DNA of 64,000 nt from Xiphophorus maculatus. Lineage: Eukaryota > Chordata > Actinopteri > Cyprinodontiformes > Poeciliidae. Positions 1-37,898 of this stretch are shown here, piece after piece (the stretch's first letter is position 1; each line of letters starts with the position of its first letter). Both the position numbers and the translations under genes were made by a program. The stretch spans positions 20,555,266-20,619,265 of the forward strand of contig NC_036443.1 in NCBI RefSeq assembly GCF_002775205.1, read 5' to 3'. A model generated the notes under the pieces. It made no database searches. It was given only the letters and a program-made list of their open reading frames with translations, and was not told where the DNA came from.

Positions 1-931
1 TCTGTGTCTATTGTTAAGATGCGGACAAAGCAAGAACCTCCTGTTCCAAAATTGACACTTTCAAGGTTGACAGAGATTTGCAGATGTGCACATGAATGTC
101 TTCTGGAGAAATGTTTTCAGGTTTGATAAGACAGACATTCAGTTGTTTGACCTCACCAATGGGAAAATTGTTCAGAGGAGAAAAGGTGAGGCTTTTAAAC
201 CTGAGAGGATCCACCAATTGTCAAGCAAGGAAGGATCAGGCTGAGCATTAGTTACGCTGCCAGTGATGAACTAAAGTAACATTCCTTAACCATAGCATAA
301 ATCCACAGCTGCATGGTTGAAACTTGAAGACACCAGGAACCCAAACACTCATCAAAACTGGATCTGGGATGGATAAAGCAGGCTAGCATTAAGCTGGAAC
401 CTCAACACGATTAAAAAATGATGGACTATGGTTAAAAAATGTATACAGGAATACAACCAATTATGTAAGCTTTAAACTTTCTGACAGGAAAAGTGAAATA
501 TCCATATCTGGGATTATGTCAGTAGCTTGTACATGACTACAAAAAGTGTGCATCTTCTCTGCAAAATGCTAAGAAATGTTTATCTAAATATTAGTGGGAG
601 CATGACTCTGAATCAGACTTTCACCTATGACCTGTTTACTGAAGCAGCAGGGGAGGCCTGGAAGGGATTCAGTTGGATCCGCATCAAGATGACAATCCTA
701 TAATGCCGGGTAAAAATCTGAACACTTTCCATAATTAAACGGGCTGAAAGTGAACATGCTGGCCTTTGATTGAGTCTGTCCCCCTGAAGTTGGCATGAGC
801 ACCAACTGCAGCGAGGACAACTGAGGAGGTGAGTCCGGAGGAATCGGCCAATGGAACGTATTGATGCTCTGCGGTGGTGGGTCCCTTGGTGAGCGGGAAC
901 AGATGGAGCAGATAGAAGAGGGAGTGAGGGG
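1..931. other. 3' flank of exorh, no gene recognised
   Basis: This stretch lies downstream of the exorh stop codon (minus strand). Part of it must be the exorh 3' untranslated region, but I found no convincing AATAAA on the minus strand that would mark its end. An open frame on the minus strand at 14-217 (67 residues) has no recognisable domain and no partner exon in the window. It could be chance or the tail of an exon lying outside the window. Confidence 0.5.
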
Positions 932-3900
932 TCAAGCAGGGGCCACCTGGCTGGAGGAGACGGATGAAGTCTGGGTTTTGGAGACTGCGGCGGTGGCCTC
1001 ATCATCTCCGAATGGGTTCTTTCCACAGCACACTGTGGTGATCATGCAGTTTCTGAACTGGAGACCACAGAATCACATTCAGGAAACATTGACTTGGCTC
1101 ATTAGCGTGGCCAGATGACATATTAATGCAAAAATACACTTTGTCTAAAATTTAACCACAGTAAAAACAGCATGTGGTATTCATTCTCACAACCTAATGT
1201 ATCAACGTTAGCTAATAATGTGTTCACCTCACCTTGCTAGATGTGTGTAGATAAAATAACCCAGCATATGCACATTTTTGCAGATGTCTCACATTAGACC
1301 TTGTTTAAGCCATTAAAGAGAGCGTTATTTGGATCTTGGAACAGTTTCCAGTTTGAGGTTTAAGTTTTAGATCATTTACTAGATAATTCTGACAGATTTA
1401 TGGTAAGGAAATAAACACCATTTATCTTTTGCACATGTTTCAAATCCTTTTTAATACTTTTTTTCTGATTCTGGTTACACTATTATTAAATATAAATATA
1501 AACTTGCAAAAAAAATGTTTACTAAAAGGTAAAGTTGTCCTCTATTACAGTGCCAGGTTTTTGAAATATAAATAAAGGAGACCATGGCAAACCATTTAAA
1601 AAACCTTTTTCCACCTTTTATGTGGACCTATAAAGAATAATTCAACCATGAAGCAGAAAAATAGAAAAAGGTGCAATAACCTGCCATGCACAACCATAAA
1701 CCAAAGCTTTGTTAAAGCACATTTTGTTTCCATTTTTGCATTTTTTCTTTTACCTGGTGCTGGTAGCAATCTATCAGCACACCAAATCTGGACATTTAGT
1801 ACACATACAGCTTTGGGTGAGTCTGTCCCAGGTGAGTCCAGAGAACTGCAGACCACTGTCCAAATATATCGGGTTGTGAGGACATTTCTGGTCTAGCGCC
1901 CTGTCCAGGTGACCCCACAGACGAACTGTTGAATCTAGTTCTTTACTCCAAAAATTTTAATTCCCTCTCAGAGTTTTGCTTGGATGACTGACTGTGAAAG
2001 TGTAAAAGAAAATCCACCAGGACAAATATCTCTCCATATGAAAGAGTTTTTAGTGCTGTTCGGTGTTGTTTTTGTACCAAATGCACCTTTTGGAACTGAG
2101 ACCCAAGCATTGGCCGAACCAGTCTCAAACAAGGTTTTGGGATACTTTAACACGGCTCAGGTGCTTTCTTTGGGGGCGAAAAAAAATATTGTGTCTTGCA
2201 ATCTTATTTCTTAGTCCAGAAATATAGAAAATACAAGAGACTGTTCTCACATTTAGAAGACAGACAGTACTTGGCAGAAAATCCTGCAGCTCCTTCAGCT
2301 TCTTGGCAGTCTCATTGACCAGTTTGTGTCTCATCTTTAGTTTTAGAAAAATGTCCAGTTTTGTAATGTTCCTACATATTTTCTCCAAATAGTAATGACT
2401 GTATTCACTGTTCCATAATGCTGCAGATTGTTTGTACCCTTGTCCAGATTAATCTTTTTGTACAATGACATCATCTTCATCCTTTGTGACCTCTCTGCAA
2501 GCTCTGGCTTTAGTTAAAGGATGGAAATGTCAGGAAATGTCTGGACTCAAGAAGACAGAATGCTGAAAGTGAATCAAAGGGGGCTTCGGGAAACTAATCA
2601 TTTCAATGTGTGCACATTTATGCTACAAGGTTATTTTAGTTTTTCATTTTTTAATATTTTCTTCTCAGAATATTTTGCTTTTCTTTTACTTTGCAACTAC
2701 AGGCTAAATACTTGTGCAAAGTGTTTAATTCAAAATATAAAATCCAACATTCTAGCTACAAAATAAACAGACTTATTAGACAGGAAAAAAATGAATATTC
2801 TATTTGAAAATATAAATTAGCTACCTTTTATTAAATCATCCAATCTCACGATCTGCTAAAAATAAAACAATACAGTTATCTTCTTTGCATACCTGTCTGT
2901 TCAGCAGAATGTAGATGACTGGATTGTAGAGAGCAGCGCTCTTGGCGAAGAAGGCTGGAGCCGTCATGAACACTGGTCCGAACTCAACTCCCTGATTGGC
3001 AAAGATGTACCAGGCCACAGTGGCGTAGGGCACCCAGCACACCAGGAAGGAGATCACCATCACTATGACCATACGTGTCACTTCCTTCTCTGCTCTTTGG
3101 GTGGTTTCAGACTCCTGCTGCTGAGCTGCAGCCTGAACACAAACGCACAGAACCTAAACATGAAGCACAACTGGGAGATGAAAATGGATCCCAAGCCCTC
3201 AAACTGGTTTTGTAAGGGCTAACATTAACTTTCTGGAGGGGTCAAAACCTTTGTCCTATTAAAATATATGGAGGAAACTTAAAAGTCATCTCTATGGCAG
3301 GAGACGTTGTCCAGTTTCAACAAGCTCTACTGTTTCTGGTGAGAAAAGTGAATATATCAACAATGATACCAGAAGTTTCTCTTCACCTTGTTACTCTATT
3401 TTTGAAAGTGTTGCTATTTCTTTAGAAATTAGTTTTTTGTCATTTGAACATTTCTAGAAACTTTTAATATATCTGATGGATTCCTGTCAAGACAGCCTGT
3501 GTTTCAAGGTTTCTAATTATTTTTTTAACCACCATTTTCATCAGATGAGAAAATGAATAAAAAACATTTATCAGATTTATTGATCAGTCATATTGTTTGT
3601 GCTTTTTTCTAGAAAAATAGAAGAAATATAAGGATGCACAATACAGGTAATTGATACTGGTCAAAAACAATTTTGAATGAAAAACTGAAATAGGAGATGT
3701 AACAAACTTTTCTTGCGGTAAACATAAAATTTTAATCCCTTTGCAGCGATTTTTAAATGTGAATACAAAATGTTTTTGTGGGGGAATCAACCATAAATTT
3801 GAGAACGTTGGAATAAGTAATATTACATTACATTTTCTAAAGAAGAGTATTCTTGCAATCTCAATCAAAATTAACATTTGATCAAAATTAGTTGGAAAAT

Positions 3901-5603
3901 ATTGCCCAAACAACATTAACCTCCTCCTTGTTCAGAATGTCAACAACTGAACAACTACAGAGGGTTTAGCTATTTGCTGTTTGTGGGAGCTTCAGAAGTG
4001 ACCTAATGCACTTCTGTGACTGTTCCTTCAGTATAATAATAGATGTCAGCTACTAAGTGATGAACTGAAAGTAGGATTTGGGTGTTCAAATGCAACATTT
4101 CTATAGTTCTTCATCTTTTCTTAAAACATATTATGACAAAGAACAACAAAGCAACACTGGAGCTACAAATGATCTTGTTTTTGGTAGATTATGCACTTTT
4201 ACTAATACAAATTTGGATGTGGAAATTTTTTTTTTCCATTAATGCCTCAAATGCATAATAAAAAATTGTTGTATTATCAAGGGCATGAGGATGACACAGT
4301 GTGGAGGCAGACTGCCCTTTAACTTGAGAACCTCAGTACAAGCTGCCACGTTGGCAATGATCTGCCCTCCTGAAGCGTCCTTGAGCTTCTAAATCCCCTC
4401 ATATCTCCTGAGATTCCATGATGCTTTGCCCTCCTTCAGATGGAGGGGAAAAAAATCTTTATCCTGATAAACAATCTATCATATCCTTTTTTTTTTTCTT
4501 TTTCAATCAAAGCATAGATGGTGATATTCTTACCGCTCGCACAGTACAGAGCAGGCGACTGTAGCAAAAGAAAATGATGAAGAGGGGAATGCAGAAGTGG
4601 AGGACGAACATATAGATGACAAATGAGGTGTTGTTGATCTCCGGCTTGGGAGTGTAGTAGTCAATCCCACAGGAACACTGCATGCCCTCTGGGATGTACC
4701 TGCATCCAAAAACAATATCGCAGCATGTCATTATTAGCTGCTGCCTGTATGCATCACCATAACAAACTAAAACAACAAAAACAGAATGTTTCTGCAGTTT
4801 CACAGTGGCACAGATATGTTGCCATACAGTACCGGGACCATCCGAATAGAGGCGGCGCAGCACAGGTCAGGGCCATGACCCAGGAGAACGCCAAGCCGGC
4901 GATGGCGTGTTTTTCCTCGAAGCGGAAGTTGGTCATAGGCTTACAGATCACAATGTAGCGCTCAACAGCCAAAACGACCAGAGACCAGAGGGCAATCTCC
5001 CCTAAGACATAAAGCAGGACATTTTACTATAAAAACTGATCTACAGTCTTGTATTGAAGACAACTAGGGCAGCTGAAAAAAAAAAAATCTGACTTTTATT
5101 CTCAGTATTTGTAGACAGAATTCTGAGAAAAAAAGTCATAAAAAAAGTTTTTCATTGTCCCTAATCTTCTTCCATAGTCTTGAATTGTAGTACAATTGTA
5201 GTGGAAGTATTTTGAGCAGAATATACATGGATAGCTTCTCACCTCCTAAAGTGGCAAAGAACCCCTCAACGTTGCAGCCGGTGACACCCAGGCTGAAGTA
5301 TCCATGCAGAGCCGTGTACAGGGTCACCGTGAATCCTCCAACTATCATGAAAAGGTCGGCCACCGCCAGGTTGAGCAGAACATAGTTCAGCGGGGTTCGC
5401 AGCTTTTTGTGCTTGATGGTGACGTGAAGGGTGAGGAAGTTAATGGGGAAGGCCATGATGATGAGGAACAGCATGTATGCGGCCAGAAGAGAGTACTTCC
5501 ACGGCTCGGCCAGGTAGTACTGAGGGTGCTCAAATGGGCTGAGCACCAACCCTGTCCTATTAGACATGGGGACGTAAAAGTTGGGTCCTTCTGTGCCATT
5601 CAT
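932..5603 (-). CDS. exorh: Exo-rhodopsin (extra-ocular rhodopsin), five exons, complete
   Basis: Retinal-binding class A GPCR of ciliary photoreceptors; teleost exorh is expressed mainly in the pineal. Exons on the minus strand: 5603-5243, 5001-4833, 4699-4534, 3132-2893, 1057-932 (361, 169, 166, 240 and 126 nt), giving 353 aa; the first four exon lengths equal those I know for human RHO. It starts [12 protein letters not shown] with N-glycosylation sites at N2 and N15. Visible residues: counterion E113 (CNVEGFF), disulfide C110/C187, E134-R135-Y136, Schiff-base K296 (FFAKSAA), NPVIY, and a palmitoylation pair CC before GKNPFGDDE. The C terminus ends [11 protein letters not shown], which carries the VxPx ciliary targeting signal. 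Retinal rho of teleosts is intronless, so the introns, the linkage to ift122 and the serine-rich tail all point to exorh. If the organism were a non-teleost fish, this would simply be rho. All splice sites are GT-AG. Confidence 0.93.
1058..2892 (-). other. exorh intron 4 (1.8 kb)
   Basis: This is the longest intron of exorh, between the exon ending at residue Q312 and the last exon. It is AT-rich. Several short open frames occur on both strands, but none shows a known domain. I see no transposon I can name and no conserved-looking block here. Confidence 0.6.
3133..4533 (-). other. exorh intron 3 (1.4 kb)
   Basis: AT-rich intron between the third and fourth coding exons. A 110-residue open frame on the minus strand at 3584-3916 is low in complexity and has no domain. 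I read it as chance. Nothing else is recognised. Introns 1 (5002-5242) and 2 (4700-4832) are shorter than 300 bases. Confidence 0.6.
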
Positions 5604-5793
5604 GGCTGTGGCTGTTGATGATGTCTTTTCTTTTCTCTGAGACCCGGGCGAAAGAGTCTGCACCTCTCACAGCAAAGTACAGCTGGGATGTCTTGTGGTG
5701 CAGCAGAGGTGGAAATTAGGAGAAAAATACGGATGGACGGCTGGATCCTGAGGAAGTAAGATGTTCTCTGCAGCCCCCTGAGGAGGTGCGCCA

Positions 5794-5820
5794 CCTTTTA
5801 ATAGTCTGGCCGGATTAGGG
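5794..5820 (-). promoter_or_regulatory. Candidate exorh core promoter: CRX/OTX site plus TATA-like box
   Basis: Read on the minus strand, CTAATCC at 5818-5812 (GGATTA on the plus strand) matches the CRX/OTX consensus YTAATCC. TATTAAAAGG follows at 5803-5794 and resembles a TATA box. That spacing would put the transcription start near 5765-5772, about 165 bases upstream of the ATG at 5603. Opsin and exorh promoters are known to rely on CRX/OTX homeodomain factors. The call rests on motif and position only. Confidence 0.55.
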
Positions 5821-7424
5821 ACGAGGGATGGAGTGAGGTGTTAGCAGAGATTGAATTAAGACACAGTTTGAGAGGCCTTGCACACATTAACAAAAACACA
5901 CACACTGAGACACACAAGACATCACGGGAGAAAGCTCTACAAATACACAGCACATAAAAGATGTGAAGCATTTTCTCAGTGAGAAGTTAGAACCACGGTT
6001 AAATAAACCCATTAATTACTGTCATGTGCATCTGCGCTGCATGAGAATTAGCTGAGAGGACCGAGTGGGAGGGGAGGCGGAGGAACGGTTTGGAATTTCA
6101 GCCGTTCGGAGTGGACGGACTACAAATGAAATTTCTGCAGCAATTCAACTTATTTGCATCTGTAAAAAGCTTAATCCTTAACCACTGCAAGGCGGAGAGC
6201 TCCACTTATAGTGTTGAGTGTAATCAAAATCAGCGGGTTATACTGCTCATAACAGCTCTTACACAAACACAAATTCCAAAGTTCAAACAAAAAGAGAAGG
6301 CAGTTAAAATCACTAAATTTTCCCTTGTAAAATGGATAATAACAGTCATATGAAAGCCAGCATATTTTATTATAGTTGATACAATCTGTACACAAGCTCA
6401 GAAAATACACAGATCTTTGTGTTATAACATGCACAACACAGTAAAAAAGAGATGTTTCTCAAATTTTTAATGTATCTTACACTGTACACAAAGTACCTTT
6501 ATTCCCAAACACAACATGCATTACCTCTGCTTCCTGAAATTTAGAACAACAAATTTACATAACTCAGCTATATCTTTACAAAAAACTACAAGTTATAGCT
6601 CCAAGATGATTATTTTCTAATTTTCCTGAAAATAAAAAGTAAAATAAATGAAAGGTTCTCAAACTGTCTGTGTACTTGTACTGCCTTTAATGGTCACATG
6701 AAATTTTGATGATGTTATTTAAAAATAGATATGAATGAACTGTGATGTAGAAAAGGTGAGTTTTTTAAGACCATTTGTGATTAACTGAAGACGGTTTTGA
6801 GATCTCTATGTGTGAACTTAAGGGGACGGCAGTGAAACACAACTGGTGATTGTGGGTATTCATGCTGTGCTTCACTGACCTCTAAAGCCTTACCCTGACC
6901 TTGTTGACCTTGTTCTTGACCAGTATCACTTACCAATTTATGTGATTAGTCGACAAGTTAATTACTACTAGCAATCTCCATTGTGTACCTCCAAACACGG
7001 AGAAACCTCACTAAAAGTATTGAGTGCGACTGTAAGGTTTAACAAGAAAAAGTATCGCACAACAGATTTTTCAATCTGGTGTTTAGGAAGATTTTAAGTC
7101 CCCAAAACTAAATGTGAATTAAATTTTAAGTGTAACACTTTTAATGACATTTTTAAGTCCCACCAGAGACCCTTCCACTTCTGAGTAAAAATGGAATGCA
7201 TTATTAAATTGCATCTTTCAACTAATCATTCAATGCAAATTGAAAGTGCCAGTGGATAAATCTTTTTTCCTTTCCTTTTTATATGATTTAAACAGGTCCT
7301 GTTGAATTATTGTGTTAAAATGCCTGATTGTACTTGGAGGTCTTACTATTTACTAATGAGGTATTTAGCATAAAAAGAATTACTGCAATAAGTGAAATGT
7401 TTGATAAATTTAATATAGTGCTGA
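5821..7424. other. Intergenic: exorh upstream region and ift122 3' flank
   Basis: exorh and ift122 lie in tandem on the minus strand, so these 1.6 kb hold the distal exorh promoter and the ift122 3' UTR. A purine-rich GGGAGGGGAGGCGG stretch sits near 6068. Short homeodomain-type TAAT motifs are scattered through it. I recognise no gene or transposon. Confidence 0.5.
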
Positions 7425-33751
<26,327 letters not shown>

Positions 33752-34023
33752 TTTCAGCTATTAACCATAAAACAGACGACCTAATTTTATTTTAAATCAA
33801 CAAGTTATTGCAGTTCGGGTTTTCCGTTGTCAAGCTCTGCTCGGACTGCGCACGCTCAGAACTGCTTCCGAGTTTCTGCACATGCTCAGTTCCGCTCCAC
33901 TGTTAACAACAACACTTGGTTTGGACCGCTCTGCTCCACAGCAAAATAAATTAGATGAATTCGGTAGGTGCAATTCTACTTTGATTGTGATTTACTCTCT
34001 TCGTTTGCTGTCGCATAAAAATA
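33752..34023. promoter_or_regulatory. Bidirectional promoter between ift122 and mbd4
   Basis: The two genes diverge here, with the ift122 ATG at 33751 (minus) and mbd4 starting on the plus strand shortly after 33.95 kb. The interval is GC-richer than its surroundings. It has an NRF1-like TGCGCACGC (33847-33855) and an ETS-like CTTCCG next to it (33865-33870). No TATA box is evident, which fits housekeeping-type shared promoters. MBD4 and IFT122 are head to head in human too. Confidence 0.6.
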
Positions 34024-34113
34024 ATGGAGCAAAATGACGCTTCTTCTGTGTTGCACAGTGAAACATTTTTTACAGCAAAGTTTGTCTGCTGTCATTTTAC
34101 TGTAGACATTTGA

Positions 34114-37100
34114 GAGGACAGGGTGAAAACTGGTCTGAGCTGCGTCCCTGATTCTGAGATTCCTCTCACCAGCGGTGAAAATGAGCTGGAAATCAGCCTA
34201 GACATGGATGTCCAGAGTAACAAGGAAGCACTGCCACATGGATGGATTAGAGAAGTGAGGCAGAGAAAAGCTGGCAAGACTGCAGGAAAACTGGACGTGT
34301 ACATAATAAGGTGATTCGATTGTTTGTTTGTTTTTTCCCGCAAGTCACTTTACATATCAAAAAGTTAATTAAAAAGAAATTGACAAGAAAATGGATAGAC
34401 CTGGTGGACGACGTACTTTGTAGCATGGTGTAGAAACGCTTTGAATGTAAACAAAGCAAATGAGATGATTGTGGATTTAGCAGAAACAGTGTTAGGTCAA
34501 AGTGGTGAATGAGTATAAATATGTGTTCACCTGGACAACAGACTGCACTGGAGACTTAACAGTTAAGTCGTCTACAAGAAGGGACAGTAGAGTAGACTTT
34601 ACATCTCGAAGAAGTTTAGGTCCTTCTATGTGTACTGCCAGATGCTACATATCTTCTATAAGTTTGTTGTTGAGTGTGTCTCTTCTGTCATCATCTGTTG
34701 GGGCAGCAGAACCAGGGACCTAAAAAAGTTGAAGAAGATGGTTAATGAGGGCTGGTCCTGGGATCTGCTGTGGAATCTCTGGAGATTATTATAGAAAGAT
34801 TCTTCATAAAATGAACATTAAGGACAACCCTGAGTATTCTCTTCATCAGACTGACATACAACATTGTCAGTCAGAGACGTCCTCAGATCCACTGTAATAC
34901 AGAACACTACAAATGATTATTTCTTCCCACAGCTAGTTACAAAAACATTTCATTTTCTTTTGGAGTAATAATAAAGAACTTTTGTAGTGAAATTAATTAA
35001 ACGCTGTCCAGCAGACAGTTACTGAAGGAGGCTAAACTTAATTTATTTACATGCACATGACTTAAATCAATGACTAATGTATATTTTTTTTGTTTCAGTC
35101 CCAGTGGACAGAGGTTCCGGTCTAAGTCGTCCTTGCATGATTACCTGTTGAAAAATGGAGGAGAGAACCTGGACATAAACCTGTTTGATTTCACCTCATC
35201 CAAAACTAAATTCACCAGCTCTGAAACAGATCATTCCAAAGAAACACAAGAGAAATGGACGAAAAAGCAAGCAAATGGACAGCAGGAACAAATAGGTGGA
35301 AAAGTGAAGTCTGCCAGACATAAATCTAAAAACAGCTCTTCCTCTACCAGATGTAAAGTCAGCAAGAGCAAGGTAAAGCCTGCTGTTGAGGATATTAGAA
35401 GTAATATTTTGCAAGAGGACATAGCTGAGGAGGCTGAGCAGATTAGCTCACAAGCTACATCTTCATCAGACTTGGCGGATGATGATGATACACACAAGAG
35501 CCCCCGGAGGGTGGGACTGCTGAGGGAGAAAATTCTGAGACTGGCTCCTTCCAGTGATCAACGAAACACCTTCCTTCCAGCTCACAGGAATCAACTGGCA
35601 AACACGCCGCCTTTGGTCCCGACTCTGAGTGTTGAAGCTGCCACTGAGAGCGAGGATGAAAGTGAGAATGTGGCAAACACAGATGTTGCACAGGCTCACA
35701 GCAAAGGTGACAAGTCTAATTCAGAGGTAGTGGATAATGCTGACAGTCACAGAGAGGAGGAGGTGTTACCTGACAACAGTGGTGGAAGCTGTACACCAGT
35801 TAGAGATTCCCATAATAGTAAGTAGGAGCTACATGGTCTGACAGTGAAGAAAAGTTTGTAATTAAGACTTTTATTTAATTTAGTTTTAAGCTAAGTTCAT
35901 GTGCTACAACCATAAACTTTTTTCAATCATATTTTCTAAGTATATCCAGCTTGTGCATTCTCCAGCTACAATTGCATGTTAGAGAGGTATAAGAAAATAA
36001 CTGAAATGTTAGTAATTTGATGGAACTTCATGAAGAAAATCATTTCATTTATTTACATGACTTATTTTGATACATGACTTCCTTTTCTGATTTCATACAG
36101 TGCAGCAAAAACAAGAGCTCTGTCAGGTTAAAATATGAGTTGAAGGAGTAAAGTCAATCATTTAAAGCGCATTAAAAAAGTATTCATATTTTGAACTGCA
36201 GTGCATTTTATTGGGATTTTGTGTGATAGACAAAATCCCAGTAAAATGGGATTTACACGTTACACAAAGTAACGTGTAATTGCAAAATGATGCATGATTG
36301 GTGGTAGAATCACAGCATGGGAAGGTTTTTTTTTTAAGTAGGAACACAGTAGCTGGTTAGAGTTGACTGAAGGATTGATAGAGCTAAACAGCAGAAAACT
36401 GAAAACAAATGCATTCCACAGTTTCCAAATTTTACTCCACAGCTGTGCCCTGTTAGTCTAACTCTAAGACAAATAAAGGCTATAATATGTATTGAAGAAC
36501 GTGATTTAAAAAATTCAGGCTGTATGAATACTTTTGCAAGGCCTTGTATCTCATTAGCTGTTTAATGGAAGCTCAACCATTACCGGTACTTTAAATAATG
36601 CTAATTACAAGGTCAAACACAAGTGTGCTTTGTCACAGCAAATTACAGTTAAATCATTTAATAGGGTGTGTACACTCTGCGTTTCTGTCAAGTTTATGTT
36701 AAAATTCTGAATTTTAGTAATGTTTTTATGACAACTTAATTCTAGTCCGTGAAAGCCCTAAAAATCACATTTGCGTTCATTAAAATTTCAAGGATATTAA
36801 AATGACAAACATTATGACTTATTTAACACTTTCCTGTGTTCTCATAGGATCCAAGAATTTGGAGAGCAGGCGGAAAACAAGCCCTTATTTCAGTGGGAAA
36901 CATCTCAAAGATGGTAATGTTTATGGAGTTAATTTGTGCACAATTGTTGGCAGGCTTTACCCTTCCTAATATCTGAGATATTAGAACTGTTCTCTGTGTT
37001 TATGCTCAGGACTCAGCCCACCCAGGAGAAAATCTCTCAGAAAATGGACACCTCCCAGGTCTCCCTTCAACCTCATACAGGAAACCCTTTTCCATGACCC

Positions 37101-37706
37101 CTGGAAGCTCCTGGTGGCCACTATTTTTCTGAATAAGACAAGTGGTAAAGTCCCACATTTGTGCAGCCTGAATCAATCTGCAGTAAAAATTGGAATTTCA
37201 CTAGTTCTTCATTACAGGAAAAATGGCCATTCCAGTGCTTTGGGTGTTCTTTGAGCGCTACCCGTCTGCAGAGGTGACCCGGGAGGCAGACTGGAAGCCC
37301 ATGTCTGAACTCATGAAGCCACTTGGGCTCTATGAGCTTCGAGCCAAAACAATCATCCGCTTCTCCGGTGATGATATGAGACATCTGCTGGATAACTTTC
37401 GTCTAGGAAAAAAACTAACTGTGTTTTCTCCTGATTAGATGAGTTTTTAAATAAACAGTGGCGTTACCCTATTGAGTTGCATGGTATTGGCAAGTACGGG
37501 AACGACTCCTACAGGATCTTCTGTGTTGATGAGTGGAGACAGGTGAATGAACTCAACTCCCTAGCTATTTTAAGTTATTTTTAAGTCACAATTAAGCTAA
37601 ATCACAGATTATCTGTATTTTTCTTTTATAGGTGACTCCTAAAGATCACAAGTTAAATAAATACCATGCCTGGCTGTGGGAGAACCATAAAACATTGGGA
37701 ATCTGA
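34114..37706 (+). CDS. mbd4: Methyl-CpG-binding domain DNA glycosylase 4; first exon uncertain
   Basis: Nuclear thymine/uracil glycosylase acting at deaminated methyl-CpG. Exons: up to 34310, 35099-35817, 36848-36913, 37010-37144, 37218-37367, 37439-37542, 37632-37706; from 34123 they encode 478 aa. The MBD is split by the first intron ([20 protein letters not shown], then [20 protein letters not shown]). A poorly conserved acidic/serine-rich linker follows in the big exon. The C-terminal HhH glycosylase begins near [20 protein letters not shown] and contains [14 protein letters not shown] with the catalytic Asp. It is shorter than human MBD4 (580 aa), mainly in the linker. The start is unresolved: a TGA at 34111 closes the frame upstream. 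Options are ATG 34204 (good Kozak context, MDVQSNKE), or a short upstream exon such as ATG 33955 with donor TCG/GTAGGT at 33964, or ATG 34024. A polyadenylation signal AATAAA lies at 37893. Confidence 0.95.
34410..34960 (+). mobile_element. Degenerate 3' end of a LINE (reverse transcriptase tail)
   Basis: Lies in the first identified mbd4 intron. With frame changes the plus strand reads like the region after the RT domain of a fish non-LTR retrotransposon ([12 protein letters not shown], then a degraded FYQS..WG block near 34660-34710). It ends in a piece resembling the QRR/CSTERFRRSFLP end (about 34870-34935). Frameshifts and stops show it is dead. Family not certain (Rex1/L2-like ending). 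Confidence 0.55.
36160..36550 (+). mobile_element. Short internally deleted Tc1/mariner relic
   Basis: About 390 bp in the mbd4 intron between the big exon and the next. It contains TTTTATTGGGATTTTGTGTG (36207-36226), a degraded MLWGCFS-to-VDG segment (36300-36385) and the terminal TGAATACTTTTGCAAGGCCT (36524-36543). Most of the transposase is missing. Confidence 0.6.
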
Positions 37707-37892
37707 AGAATGATCAACCTCAAGAAAGACTTTATCTTCAAGCAAGAAAATCTTCTAGGCTACATAATGATGGATGCTATCTAACCTACAGCAGATCAAA
37801 ACAATACACTTACACTTTTAAATCTGAATCTCATAAAAATTATGTAGTCAAGTTTCAAATGTTTGCCCTTTAAAAAGTTTTATTTCTTGTTC

Positions 37893-37898
37893 AATAAA
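37893..37898 (+). terminator. mbd4 polyadenylation signal AATAAA
   Basis: Canonical AATAAA 187 bases after the mbd4 stop codon, on the coding strand. It is the first such signal downstream. Confidence 0.5.

Noticed and set aside
625..1118. Open frames on both strands over the last exorh exon (133 aa minus, 85 aa plus)
   Set aside because: Out-of-frame or antisense shadows of the exon at 932-1057.
932..5603. Calling the opsin ordinary retinal rhodopsin (rho)
   Set aside because: Teleost rho lacks introns; this gene has four, lies beside ift122 and has the [11 protein letters not shown] tail. Rho would only be right if the organism is not a teleost.
34024..34110. ATG at 34024 as a simple contiguous mbd4 start
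   Set aside because: The frame runs into TGA before reaching the MBD frame. It would need an extra, very short intron.
34502..34723. 73-aa plus-strand open frame in the mbd4 intron
   Set aside because: Part of a frameshifted LINE tail, not a host gene.
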